Source: Boswellia sacra (lineage: Eukaryota; Streptophyta; Magnoliopsida; Sapindales; Burseraceae). Taken from it: DNA of 64,000 bases. The translations under genes and the position numbers were made by a program. Where the stretch lies: contig SNVD02002406.1 of the NCBI GenBank assembly GCA_013180625.2, positions 102,275 through 166,274 of the forward strand. The letters run 5' to 3'. Under the pieces are notes generated by a model, which had not been told where the DNA came from, made no database searches, and saw only the letters and a list, made by a program, of their open reading frames with translations. This document shows, in pieces, positions 51,165 through 64,000 of the stretch (the first letter of the stretch is position 1; the number at the start of each line of letters is the position of its first letter).

Positions 51165-54100
51165 TTATAGAAGGGAAAGATCTCCAGCAGGAATGGACCT
51201 CTTTAAAAGTTTAGACCAAGATTCATTGGTCTCATTGATCACCTTTAGAGCATAATCCTGTTCATCATGCAGAAATTTATTCTACAATCAGATGGGCATG
51301 TAGAACGACAACATTGTGGACAAACATATTGTAGGGTCAGGCCATCTGGTTCAAATGAATGAATATTTCCCAGCAATTGAAATGTCAATTATTGTTTGAT
51401 ACCAAAAAGAGACAAGAAAAATGATTTCATTATTTTCTTTGCGGTAAATCAAATATGTCCAAAAGTCAATTATAAGCTGCATTCATCCATGTGTAGCATG
51501 TGCAAATTCTTATGCAGCATGATCCGCAACTAGAATCATAGCAGAATTATCACACCAAACATAGGATTACCTTGTTTGCAGCCTTGTTCCCAAGACCAAA
51601 CTTGTTGGCAGGTTTTCCATCTGGGATCTTGTAGTCCCTAAACCACTCCCTGATTGCCGTGAGAGTTCCCTGAAAATATTAACCGGATTAGTTTCCATGG
51701 AAGATAGTTTCTGGTTTAGTTTCCAAAAGCTTCTTCTAATTCTATTCATAGTTTTGATTATACCACATTCAATAGTTTTTCCTTCTCTCCCAATTTTTTC
51801 CATAGTTTTGCACTTGATATTTACGAATCCACCATGCCATTTAATATACTCAAGAGAACCAACTGAAGGTAAACATAATCCCTTTCTTTGTAACTTATTG
51901 AGAAGAGTACATACTGGGAAATGCTTCTCAACGTCATCAACATCATTTACCACAGACGCTTTTGGATCATCCAGTGAAATTGCCACTATTTTCCAGTCAA
52001 GCTCCCCCTCATCAATCATGGCTAAGGCAGCCAAGGGCTTGACCCTAAGAACTTCACCGATCTTCCTTCGAGTTTCACCTATCTCAACAACATCAACTAC
52101 AAAATAAAACAAACAACAAGATGGTAAGTAGCAATATTAATTTGATTTGAAAAACAAAATCCATAACCATACAGAAAAGGTCAAAATATTACAACCGAAT
52201 ATTTAATGAAATACCTGGATCATTATCCCCAAATGCCCCTTCAACTTCTGAGTTCGCAAAAGATGGGTCTTCCCATGTTTGTGGAAGCAGCCCATAATTC
52301 CAATTTATATTATATCTACAGATCAAAGACAATGATTTAGGAAAATTTCTTCCAGAATTCAAAATGTAATTAAACATATTGACAAGATGCAGAACAAGGA
52401 CCACATAATTATAAAGCAAGAGAACGGAGACGAGTTTCTGAGAAAACACTGTGTTCTCAAAGGTGCTATGGAGTCCATCTATCATATTGGTTATGGCCAT
52501 GAATACAAGTCCATGCAAACTCAAAAAAGAAGTCCAATGGTACATTTACTTTTATTTAGTAGGAAAAAGTTTATTTCTAAGGTTTAAGATAGATATGGAG
52601 AGAATTAATAAAATCATCATGCATGGTATCTATTTGTTATATGAGGCAGAGTATTCTTAAAATTGCTATCAACCATAACTAGATTAAAAAAAATAAATAA
52701 ACAAAAAAACTATAAAAAAATGGTATAAGATTAGCTTTGCCTTCCAGAACAATTTTATCGCAATCAAGATATATAAACTATACCATGTCATACTCACCCA
52801 AATAGCCATGTTAAGTTGCAAGCGTGCTGTGTGGGAGGAAAAGATAAGTCAGAGAGCACAAAACGCATCTATGAGAACATAAAAACAGCACAACTAAGGA
52901 CAAGGTGAGATTTTTAACTATGATGATTTGGAAGTGCGATTAAGATTGATGACAGCACCAGCAAAGAGAAGTAATTTGGTTTGAGACTAGGAAGCCTAAA
53001 TAGAAGAGTTTACAAATTGTGATAGAAAACTATATCGCCTATTCTTTAGCTTCAAGCATGACCTCAGATGGGAATGGTGTAGAGAGTGGAAAGAACAGAT
53101 AAACAGTTCAAGAACATGTAAATTTAGGATGATTTAGTACATTCAAGGTTTACTAGAAACCACTAGACATTCAGAAGAGTGTTTGGATGCTATGAAGGTC
53201 AATCAAAGCCACTTGAATGTTTCATACAATTAGTGGGACAGTTTCGTCGAGCACAGACTCCCTTTGTAATTTTGCCTCCATAGATCTGGAGCAACAAGAG
53301 AACAAGACTAGCAGGTCTACTGATTTAAAGCAACAAGAGAACAAGACTAGCAGGTCTACTGATTTATGGGCCTACATTAGTCTAAAGTAGAAGAAAAATA
53401 ACTAAAATATGTAAAAGAAGTTATTCTCAGAGGATGAACCATTTGCATTAGACAACAAGACTAAAACAGAAATGCAAAGGCTACAACTGTTGCTAGAGCC
53501 ATTTAGAAACAAATCAGAGACATATGTTCATTTTTGTGAACATAGGCCATCATTTGACAAAAGAAGTTCACATTGAACCAGCAGCGAGCACTGAAATAGT
53601 TAATAAATGACTACTGCAATCAACTTAACGATTTGCAACAACATACCAAACAGCTTTAACACTTAGACATACTTGCACGAAAACAAAGTTTGACAATTGA
53701 AGAACATATATGAAAACAAACAATAACACGATGAATAAAATTAGAGAAACCTACGGATAATATCTAAGTTTCCCCTTTTTTGTATCCTGCTTAATGGGAG
53801 TGTACAGCTCATCAGTGGCAACCTCCATCTTTGCACTGGATTCTTTGGGTATTTCAACAATAAAGTGGAAGGCACCATCTCCCAATTGCAATGGTATGTC
53901 ATGCCAGGGCGATATCTACAAAACCAGAACATTTACTTTTCACTAATGAGACAACAAGTTGCTTTAAACTGTTAAAGAAGACCAGTTGTTTACTTAAAAT
54001 ACAAAAAATACAATTAATAATAAGATCTCCCATCTTCCCTCGAACTGTTTACATGATTTTTCAGATCCCAACAGTTTTCTAATAGGAATTTCTTCAAATC

Positions 54101-55162
54101 AGTTTCAATGTTGTTTTCTTCGATGACTATGTCAGTTACCAAATTGAGCCAAAATCATGATTTAGATTATATTCCCAACCACAATTGCAATATGCCCTAT
54201 TGCCCCTTATCAAAAAGAATCAGACCTACAATTCGTTAAATTGCAATGAACTCAATCCACAACTACCAAGCAAATGTTGCATGAAGGAAAAATCAAATTT
54301 TATAATTTTCAACGTCCATTGTTCAGATAAAAATGAAACAATCAATCCCACGAGAGATAGAGCTTCATTTCATTCAGTTCCACGAAATTTGAATTTTATA
54401 AGAAGGATCTCTTGGAAAATTAAAACATTTTCTCAGCGACCGAACACCCAAATGAAAACTTAGGGGAAGACACACGACTGCCAGTTAATTAATTTAAAGG
54501 ACAAAACTTTGCCCCAATTTATATAGAACTATATTGAGTTATATCATCAGAAATTAAAAGTTCATAAGAATGTCTTCAGATTTTTTTTCTCTGTTTCGAA
54601 ATCAATAACTTCATTTCATAACTTTTAGCAAATTGGGGAAGAAGTAGAACTTGAATTTCCAATCTTTGGATTTTCTTTTCCTTTGATAAGTTTTCCCACT
54701 CACCAAACATAGCCTAAAAAACTACATTTCCCACCACAGATACACCATTTCAACTAGAGACCATAGACAAAACTGAAAGCAACTCAACTTGAAGAATTCC
54801 CATGTCATATTTCCCTTTACACACGTTTTCTTACCCACCAAACAGACATAAAAAGAACCCAAAACAAAATAATCAATCATGATAATAACTGAGCAGTGAA
54901 AAACCTTTTTCCCAGAATTGTCAACGAAAAAGACTCTGTAATCCAAGGTTTCAGGCTGGCCCTCCACTTTGATCTGAACCTCAGGGTTGTAAATAGCCCT
55001 GCAAGAGAAAACCCTCTTTGATGATGATGATGAAAAGACACATCTTTTCGTGTTGAAGCAAAGATTGGTGACATGGGATTTGCTTGATAAAGCAAAGGGT
55101 CTCTTGGAAAGCAGGCAGGAAGTGGTCTGACCTGCAACTGCCATTGCTCTTGCCGCTGCCAT
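51165..55162 (-). CDS. PPA6: soluble inorganic pyrophosphatase, plastid (family I), six exons, 297 aa
   Basis: Exons on the minus strand: 55162-54905, 53915-53755, 52315-52215, 52096-51915, 51669-51571 and 51257-51165; all introns are GT...AG and the joined frame is open for 297 codons. The protein hydrolyses pyrophosphate to phosphate in the plastid stroma, which pulls forward ADP-glucose synthesis and other diphosphate-releasing reactions. The N-terminus is a Ser/Lys-rich transit peptide (to about residue 60), followed by the family I core. [16 protein letters not shown] lies at about 142-157 and the signature DNDPVD at about 170-175, split across exons 3 and 4. The C-terminus ends [10 protein letters not shown]. 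Length and layout match Arabidopsis PPA6. Introns 1 (989 bp) and 2 (1439 bp) hold no other gene. Confidence 0.95.
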
Positions 55163-56133
55163 GGCTTGGGGGAAAGAAGAGAGCTTGAAGTATCGTAGTT
55201 GTATGTACTTTTTGAGTTACAAGTAAGTTGAGAGTTTGAGCCACAGAGGGAACAAGTGGACAGTGGTCACCAGTACTGTTTAGTTGTATTATTATATTTG
55301 TTTTGAATCTTTTGACGGATTTTTTTTGGTTGGGCTGATGGCAAGCGAAGGATTGGCTTGGGAGTTGGGATGGTAAAAGGCGGACCATTTTTCTTTTATT
55401 TTTTTTTATTAATTATGATTTGAATTAATTAAAATTTTATTCACTCCAATTTATATGATTATGTATGAATCTGGATAGTTAATTGTGTTGAATTCATTAG
55501 ATGTGAATCTTTTGGAATTTGGGGTGATTCTAGTCGTGCGAGGGTATTTTATCAAAGGGGGAAAAATAGAGCCCTCCTATTTAAGCTGCATGACCATGCC
55601 TTGGGGCTTTGATAAGTTCTAAACTTTATCGTAAAACCACCTCTCATGGCACTGTCTATGCCAATTTATTATTATGAACCCTAACTTTTATCTCTTATAA
55701 TACGCACTTTTCGATTAATCTGCAAATGTTTTATGGGTAGTTTTAATTTATATTTTAAGAATAAATATTAAGCCTTAAAAATTATGTAAATATATTTGAA
55801 ATTTACGTATTTAATGATTTTTTATAATTTTTTATAAAATTTATAATTCTATACATAATATTTAAAAGAATTTGTATAATTTTTTTAGTCTTGATATATA
55901 TTTTTAAAACACACGTTAAAATTAGCCATATTTTATTTAAAATTACTTAACCTGTGCCATCAAAATGTAGCTGTGTCATTCATTATGACGGTCACTATTA
56001 TAGGGTCAGACATTCAAAGTTCGAATTTTACGCTCTTTTACCACTTTACTCTCGTTAAATGTCAATTGGGAATGAGTGCAATAACTTTTAACAAATAAAA
56101 TTGTTTGAAATAATAAGAAATGTCAAATATGGC
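55163..56133. other. 5' flank of the pyrophosphatase gene and intergenic sequence
   Basis: Upstream region of the minus-strand pyrophosphatase gene. No clear TATA box is visible, which is common for plastid housekeeping genes. Beyond 55400 the sequence is AT-rich without a gene, up to the gypsy LTR edge at 56134. Confidence 0.5.
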
Positions 56134-58610
56134 TGGCACGACCCGCCCCTAGCTAACACGGGTGAATCGTGCCTAAAACTGTACTAAGAAAATTTGACTT
56201 TTTAAAATATGCTAATTTATGAAAAATTTGGCAGAGTTTCCCCTGTATTTTAGACTAATCCCCCTGCCAAGTACACAAAATTCAACACTTCCAAAATATT
56301 TATATAACCACTAACTTCCTTTTCGGGACCTTAAGTCCATCTATTAAAATAATTGTATCTCTAAAACAGTCTTTAGAAGAAAATATAGCCTCCGGCCTCA
56401 AATATGATTAATTTCGATTCAAAAAGTTTACAACCAAAATTTTAAATATAAGTTTAAAAACTCAAACATGATTAAATAAACAAAAAATGTCTGAAAGAAA
56501 CTAAAACAAATCTTTGATACATATACGATATCAAATATTTACATATGCAAGAAAACCATCTACGATAATACAATAAGATATAAAAAAGAAAGCTCTCAAA
56601 ACATCATCAAATGGCCAACCTCAAGCAGCTACTGGCGTTCCGACTGAACACTGCAATCTCCTGGGAAAAATGGTTTTTAAAAAAAATAGGGTGAGTATAA
56701 ACTCAGTGAGTGGGATAGAGTCATTAAAATAGATAAAAATTTGCATAAGATAAAATAATACATCATAACAAGTAATTAACTAAAAATTCTGCTTTACTAG
56801 CATTGATTAGAAAACTGCTTCTAAAAGATACAAAAACGAGCTAATCTTTAAATAATCCATATGCCTTTCACAAAAATCAAATTTTTGATATAAAAATTTT
56901 CTAAGGCATTTCCACTTGTATTCAAAATTCAATTTGATAACCGTATTAAGGTTCTAATTCCCGTAAAACTCATTTCGCATTTTAAATTTCTAAATCATTA
57001 CAGTTTCACTAATCAAGTACCCAAACTAATCTGACTGATCATGACCTGGCGGGGCTAGGATCGCTCAGGCCAAGATATCTCTATACTGATCCTACGCATG
57101 CGCGGAGCTGCCCCCAAAGGGCTAAACATCCAGATCACACGGCCCAAAGCCTCTATGTGTGCCTGAATGGGTCTCAAAGACCTCTATACTTTCACTAGCT
57201 GAATGAATTGGGTACTAGCTTAGTAAAACATAAAAATTCAATTCTGTACTTTTAAATCTCTAAACATTAAACAATTCTTTCTAATAACAACATAGATAAA
57301 ATTTGATAAACCATGAAATATGCTTCATACAAGAATAAAGGAATATCTGTTTACTAATATAATAAAGTTTCGCTAACAATTATAATAAAAATAGAAATTT
57401 ATAAATTATAATTCAATTATTGGTAAAAATGTATGTTTTTCCCACTCACTATCTTGCGGATTAACTTGCGTGGCAACCTCTTCTGCGATCGGATCTCGGT
57501 ATGTATTAGGAACCACAGTCTCACCTAAGGAGAAAGTCAAATAGAATTCTTTAATAGCACAAAACCGTAGTCTCACCAATAACATATTAATTCTTCTAAT
57601 TAACTCTATTTCCACACTTCATAAACAAAGCAATTCTGGTTCTCCGATTTTTAATAATTAATCCACTCATCCAAATGGTCTAATATTTTATAAACATCTT
57701 CTACACATATATGTCTAATACCATGTAGAATTTCATAGCATTATATACTCATTAGATACCTCAAATCCTTCATTTTTCCAGATACACAAATTCTGTAAAT
57801 TTCCTTCCAAATCTGGCCTCTCTCTATTCCAAAATACATGATAATTTGTACTAAATTTACAAAATCACAAAAATCTCCAATTTTAAACTAGACATACATA
57901 CAAACTCATATCCCAAATTTCATAATTTTTGAAGACCTCTAGATACCTTAATTAACTTGTCCAATACTGATTTTCTGCAGAAAAACTGAATTTCTAGTGG
58001 TGAACAGTAAACTTCGAAAATTCATAATAAATTGCATACTCCACATTTTTCAGTGAATCCAACTTTAAACAATTCTTTAAGATGTCTATTTTAACATATA
58101 TAAATTTCAGAATTAAATTCAAATCCAACAGACTGCTATAATTTTTGAAATTTATACTGTTCACAGAATCCCTAATTTCTCATAATTATCATCAAAACTT
58201 CAATTCCTTCAAAATACAAGAAATTGAAGCTTAAATAAGCATGGAAATCTCATTTCTCTCTCTAGTTTCTCTCTCTATTACATCTCCAAATATCAAATAA
58301 CCTCCTCCTAATATTGATCTAGAGATAGGATTGAAATTATATAATCTAATTAAATGAAGAGATGAAGAAATTACCTTAAAATCTTCAAATTCCTTAGAAA
58401 AAATCAAAATCTTCTCTTGCTTTCTCCCCCCTTGTCTCACGTTCCCCCCCTCTGTCTTCTCTTCTGGATTTTTCTCTTTTCTTTTCTAATTATATCTTAA
58501 TTAATCCTAATATAAATACATGGCATATAAATGAATAAAAGACTTATGGCATGGGCTGGGCTAAAAAATTTGATGGGCTAGGCTTAGTTAAAGTAGTAAT
58601 GGGCTTTACA
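56134..58610 (-). repeat. 3' LTR of the gypsy element, 2477 bp
   Basis: On the minus strand it begins TGTAAAGCCC (58610) and ends GGGCGGGTCGTGCCA (56134); the partner LTR ends GTGTCA. It adjoins the polypurine tract at 58611. No protein is encoded; a short open frame at 58440-58231 is not credible. Confidence 0.9.
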
Positions 58611-58648
58611 ATACTACCCCCCTAAAAAAAATTTCGTCCTCAAAATTA

Positions 58649-61600
58649 CTAACCTGAGAGAAAGAGATGTGGGTATTGAGCTCGCATAACGTCTTCTCGC
58701 TCCCACGTAGCTTCTTCCTTCGAGTGATTTCGCCACCATACCTTAACCAAGGGAATAGTCTTGGCACGAAGTACTTGCTGTTTCCATTCTATGATCTCTA
58801 ATGGTTCTTCTTCAAAAGTCAAGTCTTCTTTTAATTGAATTGGCTGCTGTTGAAGGATATGGCTTGGATCATACACGTACTTGCGGAGCATAGAGACATG
58901 AAACACATTATGTATTTTCGACAACTCTGGAGGCAAAGCTAAACGGTAAGCAACTGTGCCCACACGCTCTATGATCTCGTAAGGCCCAATATAACGTGGA
59001 CTTAGTTTCCCACGTTTACCAAAACGAAGCACACCTTTCCAAGGAGATATCTTCAAAAATACTTTATCTCCCACCTGAAACTCCAGATCTCTTCTACGCT
59101 TATCAGCATAACTCTTCTGTCGATCTTGTGCTGCCTTCATCTTGTTTCTAATAATAACTATCTTTTCATTCGTATCCTGTACCAGTTCTGGTCCTAATAG
59201 TCTCCTCTCACCCACTTCATCCCAACATATTGGTGTTCTACATTTCCTTCCATATAGAGCCTCATAAGGTGCCATTTCAATACTGGATTGGTAACTATTA
59301 TTATAAGCAAATTCCATTAGAGGCAAATAAACATCCCAATTTCCTTTAAACTCCAATACACAAGCTCTAAGCATATCTTCAAGAGTTTGAATGGTACGCT
59401 CAGATTGACCATCTGTTTGTGGGTGAAAAGCTGTGCTGAAATTCAATTTTGTGCCTAAAGCTTTTTGCAAGCTAGGCCAAAATCTGGAAGTGAAACGCGG
59501 ATCTCTATCTGATATTATTGAAACAGGTGCACCATGAAGACGGACTATCTCTGCTACATAAATACTAGCTAGCCTATTCAATGAATAAGTAGCCTTGATA
59601 GGTAAAAAGTGGGCAGATTTTGTAAGACGATCTACCACTACCCAAATACCATCATGACCAGCCATAGTACGTGGAAGTCCTACCACAAAATCCATAGTAA
59701 TATGTTCCCATTTCCATTCAGGGATAGGAAGTGGTTGAGAGAGTCCCGCAGGTTTCTGGTGCTCAGCTTTGATTTGTTGGCAAACTAAACACCGAGACAC
59801 AAATTCTGCAATTTCTCGCTTCATACCTTGCCACCAATAATGTTCTCTCAAATTACGATACATCTTAGTACTTCCTGGATGCATTACATAGGCTGGAAAG
59901 TGAGCTTCTTCCATAATCTCTTTCTTTAATTCTTCAATGTTGGGCACACAAAGTCTATTTCCCATAACTAAGGCTCCATCATCTCTAACCGCAAAGTCTG
60001 ATCGTAAGCCTTTCTTCACCTCTTCTATCAGTTTCATTAACTGAGGATCTTGTATTTGTGCATCTCTAACTTTATTAATTAAAGTAGGTCTAACATGAAA
60101 ATTGGCTAGTAGCACACTTGAGTCATTAATTGTTAACTCAATTCCCAAAGACCTCAATTCAATCAATAAAGGTAGATATGTCACCCTCAAATAGGCTATA
60201 GAGCTCGAGGACTTTCGGCTGAGTGCATCTGCTACTATATTTGCTTTACCTGGGTGATAGTCAATTGTGTAGTCATAATCTTTGATAAGCTCAATCCATC
60301 TTCTCTGCCTAAGATTCAATTCTTTTTGAGTGAATAAATACTTGAGGCTCTTGTGATCTGTGTAAATTTGACATGTTGCCCCATACAAGTAATGTCGCCA
60401 AGTCTTGAGTGCAAATACAATTGCTGCCAATTCTAAGTCATGGGTAGGATAATTTTGTTCATGCTTCTTTAGTTGTCTTGAAGCATAAGCTATCACCTTC
60501 CCGTGTTGCATCAAAACACAACCTAACCCCTGTCTAGAGGCATCACTGTAAATCACGAACCCGTCATTACCGGATGGAAGAGTAAGTATGGGTGCAGAAG
60601 TTAATCGTGTTTTGAGCTCTTGAAAACACTGCTCACAAGCATCAGTCCACTCAAACTTCACTTCCTTACGAGTGAACCGTGTTAATGGAACAACAATTCT
60701 GGAAAAATTCTCAATAAATCTCCTATAATAACCTGCCAAGCCAAGAAAACTTCTGACTTCTGTTACATTAGTGGGTCTCTCCCATTTAATAATAGCTTCT
60801 ATCTTCTGAGGATCTACATACACCCCTTCAGCTGATATCACATGTCCTAAAAACACAACTTTGTCCAGCCAAAACTGGCATTTGCTGAATTTGGCATAAA
60901 GTTGTTTCTCCCTCAAAGTCTGCAAAACTATCTTCAAATGTTCTGCATGCTCCTCCTTGTCTCGCGAATACACCAATATGTCATCAATAAACACAATAAC
61001 AAAGCGATCCAAATAAGGATGAAATACTCGATTCATCAGGTCCATAAAAACTGCTGGAGCATTAGTCAACCCAAACGGCATTACAAGAAATTCATAGTGC
61101 CCATAACGAGTTCTGAAAGCAGTCTTAGGTACATCGGCCTCTCTAATTTTGAGTTGATGGTAACCCGAGCGCAAATCTATCTTGGAGAAAACCCTTGCAC
61201 CTTGCAACTGATCAAACAAATCATCAATACGAGGAAGAGGATACTTGTTACGTATTGTCACCTTGTTCAACTGTCGGTAGTCTATACATAACCGCATTGT
61301 TCCATCCTTCTTTTTAACAAACAAGACCGGTGCTCCCCATGGTGAAACACTGGGTCTAATAAACCCCTTATCAACCAACTCTTGCAGTTGCACTTTTAAC
61401 TCCTTTAACTCTGCTGGAGCCATTCTGTATGGTGCCATGGAAATAGGAGTTGTGCCAGGAGCTAAGTCAATTGTGAATTCAACTTCCCTATCTGGTGGTA
61501 AACCGGGTAATTCTTCTGGGAACACATCTGGGAAATCTTGAATAATAGAAATATCTTCTATCTTTGCTTCACCCATTGAAGTGTCAATCACATGAGCTAG

Positions 61601-61996
61601 GTAGGCTGAACACCCCTTTTCAAATAATCGTTTAGCTTCAAGAGCAGATATTATGCAAGTAGAGAGGATTCGTCGATCTCCATAGAAAATAAATTCAGGT
61701 GTTTCAGGTTTTCTAAACACCACCTCCTTCTTGAAGCAATCGACAGATGCATGGTGAGTTGCAAGCCAATCCATTCCCAATATCACATCGAAGTCTCGGA
61801 TATCTAAAGGAATCAAGTTTGCTAATAGATCATGATTACCCACCTTCACAATGCAATCCTTAAGAACATTTCCTACCAAGATGGAATCCCCAATAGGTGT
61901 GGCTACTGCTAAAGTACACTCCAATGGTTTCAAATCTCTATCAGCATACATAGCAAACATACATGAAACAAAGGAAATGGGTGGATCCAGGATCAA
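58649..61996 (-). pseudogene. gypsy pol: protease end, RT, RNase H, integrase, chromodomain
   Basis: One open frame of 1115 codons on the minus strand. Domains in order: the rest of the retropepsin (with VILGMDWLA near residue 72), reverse transcriptase with CIDYRQLN and the catalytic FIDD near residue 335, and RNase H with YSDAS. The integrase zinc finger (H...CLVC) and core follow, with MDFV, SDRDPRF and a downstream acidic residue in the QTDGQSERT region, then a C-terminal chromodomain-like segment ending [20 protein letters not shown]. The frame is complete except that the protease active-site part (IDPGSTH) lies upstream in another frame, separated by a one-base change near 61983. The family is normally read as a single gag-pol frame. 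Confidence 0.92.
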
Positions 61997-63349
61997 TCAA
62001 AATGTGGGCCTCACGACCAAAGATAGTCAACGTACCAGTAACCACATCTGGTGTAGCCTGTGCCTGCTGCTGAGTCATGGCAAAAACTCGTGCCTGTCGA
62101 ACTGGCTGACTACCCTGTTGATTATTACTATTTCTTGAGGTATTCATTTGGTTTCTAGCTGAAGAAGTAGATGTCCCGGTTTGAAGCCTCCCTGATCCTC
62201 TATCTTTCTGAACAAGGCTGCTACCTTGAGTTAAAGTAGGACAAAATTTCTTAATATGCCCTGTCTGACCACAATGATAACAACCAGGTCTACCAAACCG
62301 ACACTCTCCCTCATGAAGCTTGCCACAAGTCTCACATAATGAGTACGGAGTCATTCTGGATCTGTCATCATGTTGTCTGCTCCCCTTTCTACTAATCCGC
62401 TGATCTCTAGAATTACTTCCCACAGATTGTTGCATAGCTCCCTGTCTAGAACTTTGTTTTTGCCCCTCTGGTGGACCCTGTCTCTGAGTACTCTTATAAC
62501 TATCAGAATAAGCTGAATAACTGCCCCCTCTCTTGCTTGGTCGGTGGCTAGTACTATCAACTGGCCAACTCTGCTGATGTTTATAGCTTGAATCAGCTCG
62601 GTTAGCCTCTCCCAAATTTCTCTCAACTTTCATAGCAGCTTGGACTAACTTACCAAAGTCATCATAATTGTTGGCAGCAAGTACAACTCTGATTTCTCTA
62701 CGTAATCCTTCTTCAAACTTTTTACACCTTTCCTCCTCATCAGCCACAATAGAAGGAGCAAATCTAGAGAGCTCTAAAAATTTCTTCTCATACTCCTCCA
62801 CTGATCTGGACCCTTGAACCAGTCTCAAGAACTCACTACGCTTGATATCTTTATACACAGCAGGAAAGTAGTGATCAAAGAACTCCTTTTTGAACAAAGC
62901 CCAAGTAATAACTTCCTGTGATGGATAACGACGCTGAACTGACTCCCACCAGTGATATGCTCCACCCTCTAATAAAAATGTAGCAAAAAGCAATTTCTGC
63001 TCATCAATACACCCCATAACTCTAAAGATACGCTCTAGCTTGCTTAACCAAGCCTCTACACTAGGAGGATCAACATTACCATCAAAGCTTTGACCACCCA
63101 ACATCCTAACCCGCTCAATAGTGTTCTCTTCCCTAACACGCCCTTGATTTTGAGTAACAGTAGTAACGAGTGTATAATGATAGGAGGGTCACGGTGATTC
63201 CTATTCTCATTTCCTCTCGCATTTGACTGTCTTTCCTCTCCACGACTATGTTCATTTTCCCCTTCACCTTCAGGTGGTGGTGGAGAATTTGCAGTTTGGT
63301 TCAGTCCGCCCCTGGCTCTAGTGCGAGGTCTGCCTGTATGTTGGCTCAT
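61941..63349 (-). pseudogene. gypsy gag with zinc knuckle and protease start, frameshifted
   Basis: The likely start is the ATG at 63349 (MSQHTGRPRTRARGG). That frame carries a charged, Pro-rich N-terminus and is lost between about 63190 and 63160; the main gag frame continues to 61941 (QNQGRVREEN, then MLGGQSFDGNVDPPSVEAWL). It contains the retrotransposon gag domain (WWESVQRRYP... to VERNLG), a Gln/Ser-rich linker and a zinc knuckle CYHCGQTGHIKKFC near 62275. The frame then reaches the protease active site IDPGSTH and runs out after a one-base expansion near 61983. Two frameshifts in an otherwise young copy. Confidence 0.88.
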
Positions 63350-63439
63350 GATGATGCCTACAAAATATAACGCTTCTTTTATCATTACAAAACTATGTTT
63401 ATGCAACCGTGAAAAACTTAACAAAATCTTAAAAACCAT

Positions 63440-63451
63440 GCTCTGATACCA
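63440..63451 (-). other. primer-binding site of the gypsy element
   Basis: The minus strand reads TGGTATCAGAGC a few bases after the LTR end GTGTCA, complementary to initiator Met-tRNA. Confidence 0.9.
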
Positions 63452-63454
63452 AGT

Positions 63455-64000
63455 TGACACGACCCGCCCCTAGCTAACACGGGCGAATCGTGCCTAAAAC
63501 TGTACTAAGAAAATCTGACTTTTTAAAATATGCTAATTTATGAAAAATTTGGCAGAGTTTCCCCTGTATTTTAGACTAATCCCCCTGCCAAGTACACAAA
63601 ATTCAACACTTCCAAAATATTTATATAACCACTAACTTCCTTTTCGGGACCTTAAGTCCATCTATTAAAATAATTGTATCTCCAAAACAGTCTTTAGAAG
63701 AAAATATAGCCTCCGGCCTCAAATATGATTAATTTCGATTCAAAAAGTTTACAACCAAAATTTTAAATATAAGTTTAAAAACTCAAACATGATTAAATAA
63801 ACAAAAAATGTCTGAAAGAAACTAAAACAAATCTTTGATACATATACGATATCAAATATTTACATATGCAAGAAAAACCATCTACGATAATACAATAAGA
63901 TATAAAAAAGAAAGCTCTCAAAACATCATCAAATGGCCAACCTCAAGCAGCTACTGGCGTTCCGACTGAACACTGCAATCTCCTGGGAAAAATGGTTTTT
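63455..64000 (-). repeat. 5' LTR of the gypsy element, truncated by the window
   Basis: Nearly identical to 56134-56680. On the minus strand it ends GGGCGGGTCGTGTCA at 63455. The remaining ~1.9 kb of the LTR would lie beyond base 64000. Confidence 0.92.

Larger units (their letters stand above)
56134..64000 (-). mobile_element. young Ty3-gypsy chromovirus-type retrotransposon, 5' LTR cut by window end
   Basis: Minus-strand element: 5' LTR at the right (63455 to beyond 64000), primer-binding site 63440-63451, gag, pol, a polypurine run (58611-58632) and the 3' LTR (56134-58610). The two LTRs differ by four substitutions and one 1-base indel over the roughly 540 bp that can be compared, so the insertion is recent. 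The large LTR (about 2.5 kb), integrase and C-terminal chromodomain-like segment suit the Tekay/Del group. Gag and pol carry single-base frameshifts, so this copy is probably not autonomous. Confidence 0.92.

Noticed and set aside
51697..52107. 136-codon plus-strand open frame
   Set aside because: Antisense shadow of pyrophosphatase exon 4 and adjoining intron.
54981..55388. 135-codon minus-strand open frame over the pyrophosphatase start
   Set aside because: Wrong frame relative to the transit peptide and runs into untranscribed upstream sequence.

Overview
This is nuclear DNA from a plant, most likely a woody eudicot. It is AT-rich and repeat-dense. It carries two intron-containing plant genes with canonical GT/AG splice sites, and many LTR retrotransposons, MULEs, hAT and Harbinger-type elements. 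Nothing in it is bacterial or viral. I cannot name the species from the sequence alone.

Three host genes can be supported. (1) A seven-exon monoterpene synthase of the TPS-b type lies on the minus strand (29642-32093). Its exons join into an uninterrupted 594-codon frame with the RRX8W, RDR, DDIYD and NSE/DTE motifs in order. (2) A small intronless gene of unknown function lies on the plus strand (50257-50523, 88 aa), with a TATA box and two G-boxes upstream. (3) A six-exon gene for plastid soluble inorganic pyrophosphatase lies on the minus strand (51165-55162, 297 aa, PPA6-type).

Most of the rest is a layered repeat landscape. A host repeat, called R here, occurs as copy A (1-3652 continued at 12711-14318), copy B (32234-34811), copy B' (37308-38470) and copy C (38478-40154, continued at 42696-44141 and just after 49078), with a fragment at 29066-29268. 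R begins 141 bp upstream of the terpene synthase ATG. Base 1 of the window is the same point of R, so a second terpene synthase copy probably ends just outside the window. Different elements then landed in different R copies: a Tourist-like MITE and a 9-kb MULE in copy A, a Copia-type LTR fragment between B and B', a GC-tipped hAT-like element in C, and a second MULE family in C whose left end also survives at the same site in A. Because the R copies serve as empty sites for one another, the insertions can be bounded and ordered.

Region by region: 1-14.3 kb is R copy A with the MITE and a 9.05-kb MULE that carries a decayed MURA transposase and a decayed Ulp1-like cysteine protease gene on the opposite strand. 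14.3-20.7 kb is a MULE end, an unassigned promoter/LTR-like block, and a strongly decayed Athila/Tat-like Ty3-gypsy gag-protease region. 20.7-28.4 kb is a Copia element without reverse transcriptase, with a 928-bp LTR element nested in its 5' LTR and a sequencing-library adapter embedded in its 3' LTR. 29-32.2 kb is the terpene synthase. 32.2-49.1 kb is R copies with inserted elements. 49.1-56.1 kb is the gene-bearing segment. 56.1-64 kb is a young chromodomain Ty3-gypsy element whose 5' LTR runs off the window.

The clearest surprise is not biological: 27954-27991 is the head-to-head Tn5 mosaic-end junction of Nextera mate-pair libraries, and it replaces 27 bp of LTR. The most useful biological signals are the predicted tandem terpene synthase array with its shared R flanks, the MULE carrying a Ulp1 gene, and the transition-only decay of the old gypsy element, including its primer-binding site.
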